This document shows positions 10,050 through 19,734 of a stretch of 64,000 nt of DNA, in pieces. Numbering within the stretch: position 1 is the stretch's first letter; every line of letters begins with the position of its first letter. The notes beneath the pieces were generated by a model. That model made no database searches. It was not told the origin of the DNA and worked only from the letters and a program-made list of their open reading frames with translations. The DNA is from Maniola hyperantus. Taxonomy: Eukaryota; Arthropoda; Insecta; Lepidoptera; Nymphalidae. Location of the stretch: assembly GCF_902806685.2 (NCBI RefSeq), contig NC_048546.1, positions 434,001-498,000 of the forward strand, written 5' to 3'. The translations under genes and the position numbers were made by a program.

Positions 10050-10170
10050 TTTAATGTAGATAACGGGTACATACCACGATTAATTTGATGTTTTATTTGT
10101 CGATATATCAACCCAATCGCACGGGTCGTGGTCACGACGGGACTGTGGTGCTGCGAGAGATGAACTTCAA
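10050..10170 (+). repeat. Repeat fragment shared with 26165-26258
   Basis: It contains gtagataacgggtacatacc, tttgtcgatatatcaaccc and cgggtcgtggtcacgacgggactg. The same blocks occur on the other strand at 26165-26258, there attached to a reverse-transcriptase remnant. It is probably a LINE-associated segment. Confidence 0.5.
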
Positions 10171-10195
10171 ATATAGTATTTGAAAAGAGCAACCA

Positions 10196-10325
10196 CTGAA
10201 GTTTTTTTCTGGTTCTTCTCGTTATAATATACGAATGGCATTCTAAACCAGTGCTAGATAGGTATATACTATATAAAAGCACTTGTAAAAGTTTTTTGAA
10301 TTAAAACTCATTTCTATTCTTTTAA
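10196..10325 (+). mobile_element. LINE 3' tail
   Basis: ctggttcttctcg, gaatggcattctaaaccagtg and agcacttgtaaaag, followed by gaattaaaactcatttctattc, match the LINE tail at 19800-19918. No coding part is retained. Confidence 0.55.
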
Positions 10326-10767
10326 AATAATGATGTCGACATTACACTATTAATTTCATTCATAACAGAGGAGAGATATTTCTATTGTGAAAGCCCAGTG
10401 TTGTAGGCTCTGCTTGGAAGCAACTTCCTTTGGCCTACATAACCAACATCCACGTGCAGCCAACAATGTGAGACCAGAGGAAGGAAATCTCCGACGCTGT
10501 GACAACCTGACAGGTAAAGAATAGGACTGGTCCAGAGATGGTGACGTCAGCTGTTATCTAAAACTTATTATGTAAATCGTTTCCAATATTGTCCTGCTAC
10601 GTGACGCACGTAATATTATTTGCATAATGGTTTTCACTTAAAGAAATTTGACTCTGGTTCAGCGCGGTTTGTTGTGGGCTAAGGCTCAGAGCTTGTCAGC
10701 CTTAGTTTTAAGTTTGAATGAAATTAATTCATTTATTTCAAATATTTGCGGAAGTCCAGTGAGGAAT

Positions 10768-11179
10768 TTTGTATACTATATCTATTCTTGTGCCGTATGC
10801 CAGATGAGTTATGGGCAAAATCTGCTTCTTTTTGGACGCCCCAGAATCATCAACGCCAGCGTGGTCGGCCGAGGCGACGTTGGCGTGATGAATTAGATAA
10901 ATTTACAGTTACGTGGCCTGAAGAGGCACGAAATAGAAAATTGTGGAAGGATCGGAGGGAGGCCTTTGCCCAGACGTGGGACAGCACAGGCTGATTTAGA
11001 TTTAGATTTAGATTAGATATCTATTCTACGCTTTGTTGTAGAAACTGGTCGAGTTTTGTGTTGTGTAATAATCGCATGTTTGATACGTAAATTATTTATC
11101 AAACATGCGATTATTACACAACACAAAACTCAACCAGTTTCTACAACAAAGCGTAGAATAGATATAGTATACAAAATCC
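10768..11179. mobile_element. LINE fragment with inverted duplication
   Basis: The right arm (11097-11179) is in frame with LINE-type coding sequence. The left arm (11028-11085, plus 10765-10788 before a later insertion) is its reverse complement, with an 11-base loop at 11086-11096. The arms share agaatagatatagtatacaa and cgattattacacaacac. A second LINE tail (10789-11016) split the left arm, leaving an 11-bp duplication. Confidence 0.7.
10789..11016 (+). pseudogene. 5'-truncated LINE C-terminus with 11-bp target duplication
   Basis: The frame reads RMPDELWAKSASFWTP, then RGRPRRRWRDELDKF, TWPEEARNRKLWKDRREAF and a TGA at 10992-10994. This is the basic C-terminal tail typical of non-LTR retrotransposon ORF2. 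A gatttagattta-type tail follows. ATATCTATTCT stands on both sides (10778-10788 and 11017-11027), which is a target-site duplication. The insertion is 228 bp and therefore cannot move on its own. Confidence 0.8.
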
Positions 11180-11364
11180 CTCAACTTAAAACAATCACTG
11201 CTCAGAAATTTATAAATTATCTCGGTCCTAAACTATACAATGCAATATGCAGAAAGATAATGCTAAAAGATTTTACAAGTAATAAACTGAAAACGCAAAT
11301 AATAAAATATCTCAATGCTCTAAATTATAACGAAACTGAGGATCTTCTGTTTAAAATAATATGA
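11097..11364 (+). pseudogene. LINE ORF C-terminal remnant
   Basis: Reads IITQHKTQPVSTTKRRIDIV, then YKIPQLKTITAQKFINYLGP and KLYNAICRKIM before a stop at 11364. The INYLGPKLYNA word is like the C-terminal region of LINE reverse transcriptases (GPKLFN-type). Upstream catalytic parts are absent. Confidence 0.6.
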
Positions 11365-11401
11365 TTGAAACAAACTAGCTAATATAAACAACAAATAATA
11401 C

Positions 11402-11482
11402 ACATACACACACGCACCCAAACAAACACACACACATACACACCTTAACACACGCACACACGCACTCGCATACATACACACC
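11402..11482 (+). repeat. CA-rich microsatellite
   Basis: Irregular (CA)n with interspersed cgc and tac words. It lies between the LINE remnant and the hAT-like element. Confidence 0.7.
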
Positions 11483-12064
11483 ACTATCACTTGTAATAGA
11501 CACCGCACAGTGTTTCATTTGACCAAAAAAATTTCCCTCTTCTGTTTTCAGTATTAATCGATTAAGGGATGCATTTTAAATGCACGAGTAGAACACCCAC
11601 GTGTCAATTTCAAATACTTTTTTTTATAAAAAATGTTAAAGTTTGAGTGACCTTTTCATGAAAAAAAATTAAAAATATTCCTGAAACTTAACTATCCAAG
11701 ATATTTATTTCCGATGATTTTAGGCTGATGAAACATCTTTAGGCGCATGTTTTCCACTTTTTAATTTTGGAAAATCACCTCTGGATACCGAGTAATTAAT
11801 TTTTTTCAGATTTTCGTTTTCATTTTTTTTCTCCTTAAAAACTCAAAAGTGGGACTTGTGACTAGCACTAAAAGATAGCTCTTAATAAGGCCTATCACTG
11901 ATAAAAAACCCACGTTCCACTATTGCGGCCTTTGGGAGTAATTACACTTCAAAAAATTGTGTTAGGGTTGTCACTCTATTTGACCTTTTCTCGCTTTATT
12001 TTTGGACTATATTTTTCCGATATTACAATATTTTATCTCATTTAGAACCTAACTACTAAACATC

Positions 12065-12104
12065 GAAATATATGCATTTGCATGTTTGCATATGCAAATG
12101 CATA
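12065..12104. repeat. Small perfect palindrome
   Basis: tatatgcatttgcat and atgcaaatgcatata flank a short spacer. The arms contain the octamer ATGCAAAT. It lies inside the hAT-like element and has no proven role. Confidence 0.6.
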
Positions 12105-12189
12105 TAAAGCTATTTTCATAGCGTTATTGCATATTTTAGTGCTTTTTCATTGATAGTGCATATTTCAGTATCATATTATATCGGAAAAG

Positions 12190-12401
12190 GTCCGTGGCAA
12201 ATTAAATGCTGTTCCATATAAAAAGTTCCAGGTCTTGAAGGAATAAAGTAACTTAACGCATTTACAACATCACCGGTTAAACTGTGCATATAGAGGTCCA
12301 GTAACGTCAGTTGAGGTAGAGATAGCATTTTCAACCTACAAATTAATGTTAAATTTCAAACATCACAAGTTTCCTCTAGAATATCTGAAGTAAAAATTTA
12401 A
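12190..12401 (+). pseudogene. hAT transposase C-terminal remnant
   Basis: With frame breaks the plus strand reads RGKLNAVPYKKFQVLKE, a stop, then LNCAYRGPVTSVEVEIAF, STYKLMLNFKHHKF and a stop at 12401. The PVTSVEVE..FS-YK pattern is that of the hAT dimerisation domain, usually PxTSxDVERxFS. Here the usual R before FS is replaced. Catalytic domain segments are not visible, so the element is non-autonomous. Confidence 0.65.
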
Positions 12402-12423
12402 TTTTACCTACTTATATTATCAA

Positions 12424-12443
12424 TGATGATGATGATGATGATC
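12424..12443 (+). repeat. (ATG)n microsatellite
   Basis: Six ATG or TGA units in the centre of the hAT-like element. It may be the tail of an older LINE insertion. Confidence 0.5.
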
Positions 12444-13301
12444 CATCGTATGATGATGAAGACTGCCCGTTATTTCTCGACAACTTATTTATTCATATCA
12501 ATATTTATTCATACAAAAAGAAGTTAACCTTTAGCGACAACCCTATGTTGTATTATTTGACCTTAGAATAAAATGATATATTCCTCCCAAGGGCCGCAAT
12601 AGTGGAACGTGGTTTTTTTATCAGTGATAGGCCTTATTAAGAGCTATCTTTTAGTGCTAGTCACAAGTCCCACTTTTGAGTTTTTAAGGAGAAAAAAAAT
12701 GAATACGAAAATCTGAAAAAAATTAATTACTCGGTATCCAGAGGTGATTTTCCAAAATTAAAAAGTGGAAAACATGCGCCCAAAGATGTTTCATCAGCCT
12801 AAAATCATCGGAAATAAATATCTTGGATAGTTAAGTTTCAGGAATATTTTTAATTTTTTTTCATGAAAAGGTCACTCAAACTTTAACATTTTTTATAAAA
12901 AAAAGTATTTGAAATTGACACGTGGGTGTTCTACTCGTGCATTTAAAATGCATCCCTTAATCGATTAATACTGAAAACAGAAGAGGGAAATTTTTTTGGT
13001 CAAATGAAACACGGTGCACCGGTATAACATGTCCGACCTTAGAGCACCAAATTGTAATAACATTTATTCAAGCTTTTAGAAATGGAGAAGGCAACCCACT
13101 GTAATACAGTGTTTACTAGTGCAGGGGTTGCCCATTCATACGTCTACTAGACCTAGGTCTACTTAATTATTACTTGTTTTTTATCTGTATTTTATATGTA
13201 ATTTAATATGTAATAATATCCAATAAAAACCTGTCATACAATGAAACAAAAGCTATAATCCGCTGAAACAGGTCGAATCTGTATGGTGCAACATGCAGCA
13301 T

Positions 13302-13350
13302 GTTTTTAAAAACCTAAATCCACGCGGGCGAAGCCGCGGGCATCAGCTAG
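13302..13350 (+). mobile_element. Helitron family B, 3' tail only
   Basis: tttttaaaaacctaaatcc, then acgcgggcgaagccgcgg and gcatcagctag at 13350. The hairpin and CTAG are intact; the rest of the element is absent. Confidence 0.65.
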
Positions 13351-13640
13351 TGATTAAAAAAAGTTTATTTATTTTTAAACCTGTCACTTTTCCATCGTAC
13401 TGGATCATCCCCAGGCCTTATCTATTCCCTCATTTCTCATGAATAAGCGATTCGCTCGTTACTGCTGGCGGCTAATGAACCAAAAAAGGGATAACGAGAA
13501 ACCAATTGCGCCGAACCGGTTTACCCATTTTAGTTCGGAATAAACAAATACATAAAGGTTCTATTACAATTTTTAGGGCGTAATAACGACTTTTCATTTT
13601 ATACTCACTGTGGTAAAGGGAAGGAAAAATGTGCCTGTAT

Positions 13641-13755
13641 ATCATCATCAGCAATCGATACATAGGTCTCTTGTAGGGACTTCCACACACCACGGTCTTG
13701 CGCCGCCTGAATCCAGCGGCTCCCTGCGACTTGCCTGAATTCATCTGTCCCCCAA
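13641..13755 (-). pseudogene. RTE-type LINE 3' end, minus strand
   Basis: The minus strand reads GSRWIQAAQDRGVWKSLQET, then YVSIADDDIQ from the tgatgatg tail. It is the same C-terminus as at 6700. It stands head to head with the plus-strand copy that starts at 13757. Confidence 0.75.
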
Positions 13756-13756
13756 C

Positions 13757-14002
13757 GCTGCGGTTGCGAAGCTGAAGTGGCAATGGGCACATAATTCGGA
13801 AAACCGATAGACGTTGGGGTCCCAAGGTGCTGCAATAGCGACCTCGCACCGGAAGGCGCAGCGTTGAAAGACCTGTCACTAGGTGGACGGACGAGTCATC
13901 GCAGAAGCCGCTGGATTCAGGCGGCGCAAGAACGTGGCCTGTGGAAGTCCTTACAAGAGACCTATGTCCAGCAGTGGTCTATCGGTTGATGATGATGATT
14001 GA
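13757..14002 (+). pseudogene. RTE-type LINE 3' end, plus strand
   Basis: It starts at gctgcggttgcgaagctgaagtgg and includes gacgttggggtcccaaggt, gcgacctcgcaccgg and caagagacctatgtccagcag, ending with ttgatgatgatgatt. Coding words KLKW, DRW/GVP and LQETYVQQW are recognisable in shifted frames. Confidence 0.75.
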
Positions 14003-14042
14003 CGATTTAATCCACGCGAACAAAGTCGCGGGCATCAGCTAG
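14003..14042 (+). mobile_element. Helitron 3' tail
   Basis: atccacgcgaacaaagtcgcgg, then gcatcagctag at 14042. Only the hairpin end remains, directly after the RTE tail. Confidence 0.6.
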
Positions 14043-14052
14043 CAATCAATAA

Positions 14053-14303
14053 TCTATATATATAAAAGGAAAAGGTGACTGACTGACTGACTGACTGAAT
14101 GACTGACTGACTGACTGACTGACTGATCTATCAACGCACAGCTCAAACTACTGGACGGATCGGGCTGAAATTTGGCATGCAGATAGCTATTATGACGTAG
14201 GCATCCGCTAAGAAAGGATTTTTGAAAATTCAACTCCTAAGGGGGTGAAATAGGGTTTTGAAATTTTGTAGTCCACGCGGACGAAGTCGTGAGCATAAGC
14301 TAG
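14053..14303 (+). mobile_element. Non-autonomous Helitron, family A, full length
   Basis: The best A copy in the window. It starts TCTATATATATAAAAGG and has an expanded gactgactgact run, then ggctgaaatttggcatgcag and catccgctaagaaagg. It ends with ccacgcggacgaagtcgtg and ataagctag at 14303. No ORF. Confidence 0.85.
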
Positions 14304-14595
14304 TACAATATAAAGATCTGGAGATAAACAACTGTTAAATAACAAATAATAGGTACCCAACCGGTAAATATACCTGCGCCGTTAAAGGTCAATATGACAA
14401 GGTCAAATTAACGAAAACATCTGCTCGATGTTTGTCTAAGTACTTACCGATGTTGTTTGAAGGTTCACAAATCATTTTAAAGCCTCACTTCAAATTAATT
14501 TGTAAGATTAATACAATAAATAATACAATGTCTTAGTTAGTAGCTTAATTTCAGAATTTCAGTGCAAGAGTTCTTAAAACTAATTTTATAGGTAA

Positions 14596-14788
14596 TCCAT
14601 ACTTCAATACTAATATTATAAATGCGAAATTGTGTCTGTCTGTCTGTCTGCTAGCTTTTCACGGCCCATGCGCTTAAGCGCATTAACCGATTTCGATGAA
14701 ATTTGGTTTGATCCCGGAAAATAGAAGAATTCTCACGGGATTTTTAAAAACCTAAATCCACGCGGGCGAAGCCGCGGGCATCATCTAG
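14596..14788 (+). mobile_element. Non-autonomous Helitron, family B
   Basis: It starts TCCATACTTCAATACTAATA, with gcgaaattgtgtctg, cttttcacggcccatg and ccgatttcgatgaaatttgg. It ends with acgcgggcgaagccgcgg and catctag at 14788. A piece of the middle (the gacataggctac region) is deleted. Confidence 0.8.
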
Positions 14789-15636
14789 TTACATGTATAT
14801 GTAACAGACTAGACATCCAAGATGATGAAGAATATAATGAAAATAATTTTTAACCTTGGTAATGGTAATAAACCCTAATATGTAACCACCTATTTTGAAT
14901 AAATAATTTGACTTTGACTTTGACTTTATCCTACTCTTAATACATTCGTCTCATTCTCTCTAAGTTTAGTTTTATGATGGTTTCATATTTGCTATCGTGT
15001 GTGAAACTGCATAATATGAAAGTAGCATTGTTTCATTTTTTTTAAATTCACAACTAAACTTAAAGCAACCCGTGACTCTACACATTGTGAAAAACAAGAA
15101 ACAAAAACATTTACTTACGCCCAAAACAATATAGAGAAAACAATTCATTTTTAACATTTTAAAACAATAACCGAAAATCCGCCCGAAGTACGCTACACGG
15201 CCGAGCAATATTCTCCTTCGAGTCTTTGTTCTTATTTTCATAACTTCCCTTTTGCATTGTTTGCCTATGCCATGGCGGGGCGGAGATAAAAGATAAACTT
15301 ATTTTTTCTATCTTTTCCCATCTTTTGTCCGAGTTCACATCTGTGCCTTAATAAGTGAACCCTACATTTTGCAGTAGGATAGGTAACTAGATCTTACGGT
15401 TCGCTGAAGAAACTCTATAACGATGTAGAAAATGTATTGTGATTTAGCAATTAATGTTCCGGTACGACACCGTATAGTAGTCAATTAAGTGCGTATGATT
15501 AAATTACTAAGAGATACAAAAAAGATAGAAAACTCTTTTTCTAATTAATAATAAATAGTATTTTCAATTTTCGAAGTAAGATAACTATATGAAGTAGCTT
15601 CATATGAGGCTCCACCAGAGCATTCTAAAACGGTTT
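14789..15636. other. Stretch without a recognised gene
   Basis: AT-rich. Around 14883-14930 the words acctattttgaataaataat and ttgactttgactttgac resemble a LINE 3' end. An 89-codon minus-strand frame at 14972-15241 lacks any recognisable motif and I do not accept it as a gene. Confidence 0.4.
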
Positions 15637-15778
15637 ATTTTTATTTTTATGCATCATAGTTTTTGAATTATCGTGCTAAATTTAAAAAAAATACGACTAT
15701 TGTACGGAACCCTCGTTGCGCCAGCCTGACTCGCACTTGGCCTTTTTTCCTTTTGAGATACGGAACCCTAAAATCTGA
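15637..15778 (-). mobile_element. Unclassified dispersed repeat G, rearranged fragment
   Basis: On the minus strand it has tagggttccgtatctc, gccaagtgcgagtcaggctg and cataattcaaaaactatgatg, the blocks of repeat G (see 41306). Their order shows an internal deletion. Confidence 0.6.
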
Positions 15779-15985
15779 CTAACTGACATACTGTAACTTT
15801 ACCGTTGTGTATGTAGAGTGTAGATTAACAAAATTTATTGATACTTTAATTAATCCGAATTCTTGATGATCCGGATTAACCTTTTGCATAAAACAACGAA
15901 TTCAGGGCGCACTTTTTCATTTTTAATCGGCTTATAAAAATCACTGCGCTTTTTTGGTAAGGTTTTATAGTTACAGACAAAATCC

Positions 15986-16165
15986 ATACTAACATTGTAA
16001 ATGCGGGAGTATGTCTGTCTGTACTAGCTTTTCACGGCCCATCCGCCTTGTAGCTTGCATCTCGAAGAAGTACATAGCCAACTAATTTTGGTCCCAGAAA
16101 ATGAAAGAAATCCCACGGGTTTTTTAAGAAGTCTAAATCCATATGGACGAAGTTCCAGGACGTAA
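15986..16165 (+). mobile_element. Helitron family B, decayed
   Basis: atccatactaacattgtaaatg, cttttcacggcccatccg and aatcccacgggttttttaag appear in order; the hairpin is degraded (catatggacgaagttccagg). Confidence 0.6.
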
Positions 16166-16300
16166 ATAACGATCTACTTTTTGTCTCTGTCACTTATACC
16201 TATGTGACGTTTAGTCGGTCTCAACGACAGAGACAATGCTCTACAAAACCGCTATCTCTTTCTAAAGGTCGATGTAAATTATTTTCTGCCGCGTACTGTA
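16166..16300. mobile_element. MITE family TACAGTACGC, partial
   Basis: It contains tctctgtcacttatacctat, ctcaacgacagagacaatgc and ctaaaggtcgatgtaaatt, and ends gccgcgtactgta at 16300. That right end is the inverse of the left ends at 50343 and 50947. The left terminus is degraded. It sits between two family B fragments. Confidence 0.6.
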
Positions 16301-16412
16301 CAGAGATAGCTTACATACTGGAGACGGACGTAGCCCACTTTTTACCCCGGAAAATCAAAGAATTCTCATGCGATTTTTAAAAACCTAAATCCACGTGAAC
16401 AAAGTCTCGAAT
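16301..16412 (+). mobile_element. Helitron family B, right part
   Basis: cagagatagcttacat, ttaccccggaaaatcaaag and ttttaaaaacctaaatcc, then ccacgtgaacaaagtctcg. The final CTAG is lost. Confidence 0.55.
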
Positions 16413-16578
16413 AAAGAAATTAAACAGGGAAACAGATGATACCAACCAGCGATGAAAACTTTTAAAATATTCCGTGTAAATTGGTACTATTCTACTCTAT
16501 TCTATTGTTAATGGTTTTGGCGCATAGGTAGATGTGGTTCATTTTATTTTCCCAGTTTCCTAGAGAATGAATGAGCGG

Positions 16579-16819
16579 TACCCGTAGTACAAGATTTTAC
16601 GTACCCGTAGTACCCGTTTGGTGAGACGTAAAATCTTGTACTACGGGTACAGTACCCGTTTGGTGAGACGTAAAATCTTGTACTACGGGTACAGTATCCG
16701 TTTGGTGAGACGTAAAATCTTGTACTACGGGTACAGTACCCGTTTGGTGAGACGTAAAATCTTGTACTACGGGTACAGTACCCGTTTGGTGAGACGTAAA
16801 ATCTTGTACTACGGGTACA
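16579..16819 (+). repeat. 42-bp tandem array derived from a MITE terminus
   Basis: Five copies start with gtgagacg at 16621, 16663, 16705, 16747 and 16789, exactly 42 bases apart and almost identical. Each unit is the outer end of the fold-back MITE present at 28911-29199 (gtgagacgtaaaatcttg, then tactacgggta) plus a short agtaccc joint. The left edge is the MITE end in the opposite orientation. Because 42 is a multiple of 3, both strands stay open for 70-85 codons. These frames are a by-product, not genes. Confidence 0.85.
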
Positions 16820-16925
16820 GAACGCTTTAGTTTAGCTAAACTAAGACGGGGCAAGAAATAAAATTACCTTTTTCGTGAACGTTAGGTACCTCACAGTGAG
16901 ATGCTATTATACATTTATAATATGG

Positions 16926-16996
16926 GTAGTGATTCAGATACAAGTTAGCCCATGACTGCAATCTCACCTGGTGGTAAGTGATGATGCTATCTAATA
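16926..16996 (-). mobile_element. SINE S2 tail fragment
   Basis: On the minus strand this is the family tail: taagtgatgatgctatct reversed next to ctcacctggtggtaagtg and gcaatctcacc. It is cut at the left end of the element that starts at 16997. Confidence 0.55.
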
Positions 16997-18000
16997 GGCT
17001 ACTTGACTCATATCTAATTTCGTCCAATAAATGATTATTTATTATAGTATTTTGCTTAAGACAACGAAATATATCAATAACAATTATTAAAAACGCAGAA
17101 TGGATATATAAATCCAATTTAAAAAAATACAGTTTTTATTTTTATTTGAAACGCAGAAAACGCTGTCGGCCATGATGTGACGTCATTAAATATGTAAACA
17201 AAGAAATGTCATCCCTATGTCACGCGGGGACTAACGTAGTATCCATATATATAAAATTTAGAGTCCTGACTAACTTATATATCAACGCACAGCCTAAACA
17301 GCTGGTCCTAGATACATGAAATTTGGTGGGTGTGTTCTTTGTAGGTAAAGAGAAGGTATCCACTAGGAAAGGATTTTTTTGAAATTCCACCCCTGAGTGG
17401 GTTAAATGGAGGTTTGAAATTTATGAAGTCCACGCGGGCGAAGTCACGTGCATAAGCTAGTTTTTATATATTTCTAAAAACTCATAGTAAACGTAAAAAA
17501 ATATCGTTTTCTCTTTATAAATTGAATAAGTTATTAAGTAAGACTTACAACAAAGTGATCTTTGCAAAAATAAATTTGGGTTGGAGTCGTTAGTCATATA
17601 GGATCCCTTTAAGCAAGTCTTTGCGTGTTACGTATATTTATTTCACTGGGCACTCTAATCCACAACTTTCCTGTGGTCTTTATCGATGCGTTTTTTACTT
17701 TCTCGGATGATACAATAACGATAATTACTATATTTTTCATGTAAACTAGTAGGTATATAAGTCATGTTTATTAAACTTTGGGAGGTTATGCTGTTGTTTA
17801 CAAATGCATGACGTCAGAGCACAGATAATCTATCGGCCAAACATGGCCGACCAGTGTTTTCACCTGTCTAAGAAAAATATATTTTTAAATTAAAGTTTTA
17901 AGGTTATTAGGGCGCAAAAAAATATAGTGTTAATTTTTTTGATATAATAGGACAAATATTTAACCATTTAAGACCAACTTAAAAAAAGTGTCAAGTAGCC
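16997..18000. mobile_element. TA-flanked DNA element, about 1 kb, unrecognised
   Basis: GGCTACTTGAC opens at 16997 and its complement GTCAAGTAGCC closes at 18000. TA flanks both ends, as with Tc1/mariner-type insertion. Further inside, a second inverted pair (gctgtcggccatg near 17161 and its relative near 17843) supports one unit. The interior shows no transposase. A Helitron (17242-17460) lies within it. Confidence 0.55.
17242..17460 (+). mobile_element. Helitron-like element, family E, full length
   Basis: It starts TCCATATATATAAAATTTAG, with atatcaacgcacagcc, ctggtcctagatacatgaa and ccacccctgagtggg. It ends with acgcgggcgaagtcacg and cataagctag at 17460. It is a diverged relative of family A; the second copy is at 33853. 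Confidence 0.75.
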
Positions 18001-18187
18001 TATTGAAATATGTTTATTTCGTAACCCACATGATATAAAGATATTTCAAAGACAAGCAAGCTTTATAAGAGTTAATTAAAAATGAATTTGTTTCTAAACA
18101 TGGAGACCTCTAGAACGTGGTGGAAACAGGAGTAGCGACATTAATGAAGTACACAGGGGGACGGGTGACTAGCCGAGCGTCAAATGG

Positions 18188-18560
18188 ACTGTTTATTTAT
18201 TTATTTATTTTATTTATTAGGAACACACACAATACATTAATTTAACACAAACTACGACACTTATAGACAAACACAGGCTGATAAATGTATCTATAAAATG
18301 TGTACACAGCATTTGCAAAATATCTAGACAAATAAAAAGAACTTAACTAACTACTTAACTAAACAATTAATAATTAAGTTACTTAGGAGATGAACCCAGC
18401 GTAAAATGATAAGAGCTTTTTTTTGAATGCAGTAGCTGAGTCATGAAATATGTCGATGCCAGGTATCTTTTTTGATATTTCGTTAAATTTTGCACATATA
18501 CGCTTAATTGGGGCTTGATTTCCTAGATGAGATTTGGTGAAAGGTATATGGAAGATTTTT
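18188..18560 (-). pseudogene. LINE 3' end with (TTTA)n tail, minus strand
   Basis: The plus strand opens with tttatttatttattt, which is the tail of a minus-strand element. On the minus strand a frame reads SHLGNQAPIKRICAKFNEI, then SKKIPGIDIFHDSATAF and KKKLLSFYAGFIS before a stop. It resembles the C-terminus of LINE reverse transcriptases. The catalytic region is absent. Confidence 0.65.
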
Positions 18561-18645
18561 GACTGTTAGATGGAAAAAATATATTACGACTATTCATTAG
18601 GCATTTTCTTTTTACATCTTATCCTTATTGTTATTTATTACAAGA

Positions 18646-18895
18646 TTAGCTTATGCTCGCGACTTTCTCCGCGTGGACTATACAAATTTCAAATCCCTAT
18701 TTCACCCCCTTAGGGGTTGAATTTTCAAAAATCCTTTCTTAGTGGACGCCTACGTCATAATAGCTACTCGTATCTGCATGCCAAATTTCAGTCCGATCCT
18801 TCCAGTAGTTTGAGCCGTGCGTTGATAGATCAGTCAGTCAGTCAGTCACCTTTTCCTATTAATCTATATTAATATTTTCTAATATATTATTTAGA
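18646..18895 (-). mobile_element. Helitron family A
   Basis: The left 3' end is degraded (attagc instead of ctagc). The body is standard, and tttaga at 18895 is its 5' end. A family B copy starts on the next base. Confidence 0.75.
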
Positions 18896-19112
18896 CTAGC
18901 TGATGCCCCCGAATTCGTAAACATGGACTTAAGTTTTTAAAAATCCCGAGAACTCTTTGATTTCCCGGGATAAAAAGTAGCTAATGTCACGCTCCAGGTC
19001 TTAAACTATACCCATGCAAAAAAACACATCAATCCGTTTCTCCGTTGCAACGTGATTGAAGGACAAACCAACAAATTAACAAATAAACACACTTTCGCAT
19101 TTCTAATATGGT
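18896..19112 (-). mobile_element. Helitron family B, abutting an A copy
   Basis: CTAG at 18896-18899 is its 3' end. The body contains gggataaaaagtagctaatg and caatccgtttctccgttgc, then cactttcgcatttctaata near the 5' end. The precise A-end/B-start junction is what a Helitron inserting at the A|T terminus of another would give. Confidence 0.75.
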
Positions 19113-19227
19113 ATTGATTACCCAAAAAAGTGTGCGCAATGTTTTCAGGGTTCCTGTATGTGTGTTTCTTTGTTTTACCATACCTTAGCCGAGGTATCGT
19201 GGAATCCTTACATCACGAATGAATTTT

Positions 19228-19400
19228 TTGCAAATGATGCTCGCGACTTCGCGTGGATTCAGGTTTGTAAAAATCCCGTGGGAACTCTTTCATCTCTTAC
19301 CAAATTTCATCAAAATTTTGAAAATTCAACCCCTAAGGGGGTGAAACAGGGGTTTGAAATTTGTATAGTCCACGCGGACGAAGTCGCGAGCATAAGCTAG
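19228..19400 (+). mobile_element. Helitron chimera: inverted B end plus A 3' half
   Basis: The left part reads gatgctcgcgacttcgcgtg and aaatcccgtgggaactctt, an inverted family B end. From 19318 the sequence is the family A 3' half, closing with acgcggacgaagtcgcg and ataagctag at 19400. Confidence 0.6.
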
Positions 19401-19734
19401 TAATATATAAAATTATCATGAACCGCATTCCCTGAGATACTGTAAAGGGCTAGTCCAGAAAGGGCACAAGGCCACGAGATAAGGGCCTTATTTAAGGGCT
19501 TATGAGTCTCCTGAGAGCTTATATGATTTGCAGTTTAGGCAGTGTTCACGTATGAGGATGTACGTGGGCCTTCTAACTTCTAAGGTCATCATGGACGCCT
19601 TAATTTAGGAAAATGTGCGAAAATATGACGTAGGCGAAAATAAACAAAACTATTATGCTGCTATATTTTTCCCTGTTATACGTTAGCTTATTTTGAATAG
19701 TTTAAATTATTTTTCATTGTAGTTATATAGATTG
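19401..19734. other. Stretch without a recognised feature
   Basis: AT-rich sequence with no ORF of note, no repeat partner and no terminal structure that I can see. Confidence 0.5.

Larger units (their letters stand above)
11508..13014. mobile_element. hAT-like element with about 0.5-kb terminal inverted repeats
   Basis: The left arm (11508 to about 11940) and the right arm (about 12590 to 13014) are almost perfect reverse complements. Both begin at the outside with an A/C-GTGTTTCATTTGACC word. The left end reads CAGTGTTTC, typical of hAT termini. The 0.65-kb centre holds a decayed hAT transposase C-terminus (12190-12401). I do not see a clean 8-bp target duplication, so the exact ends are uncertain by a few bases. 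A lone copy of the end occurs at 49029-49078. Confidence 0.75.

Noticed and set aside
11508..13014. Clean 8-bp target duplication for the long-armed hAT-like element
   Set aside because: The flanks (acaccgca and tgcaccgg) are similar but not equal in any alignment I could justify.
14972..15241. 89-codon minus-strand ORF
   Set aside because: No motif, no splice context, and composition of chance frames in AT-rich DNA.
16597..16854. Repetitive ORFs on both strands (VPVVQDFTSHQTGT-type units)
   Set aside because: They arise because the MITE-derived satellite has a 42-bp period; the same frame fragment also occurs in single MITE ends.
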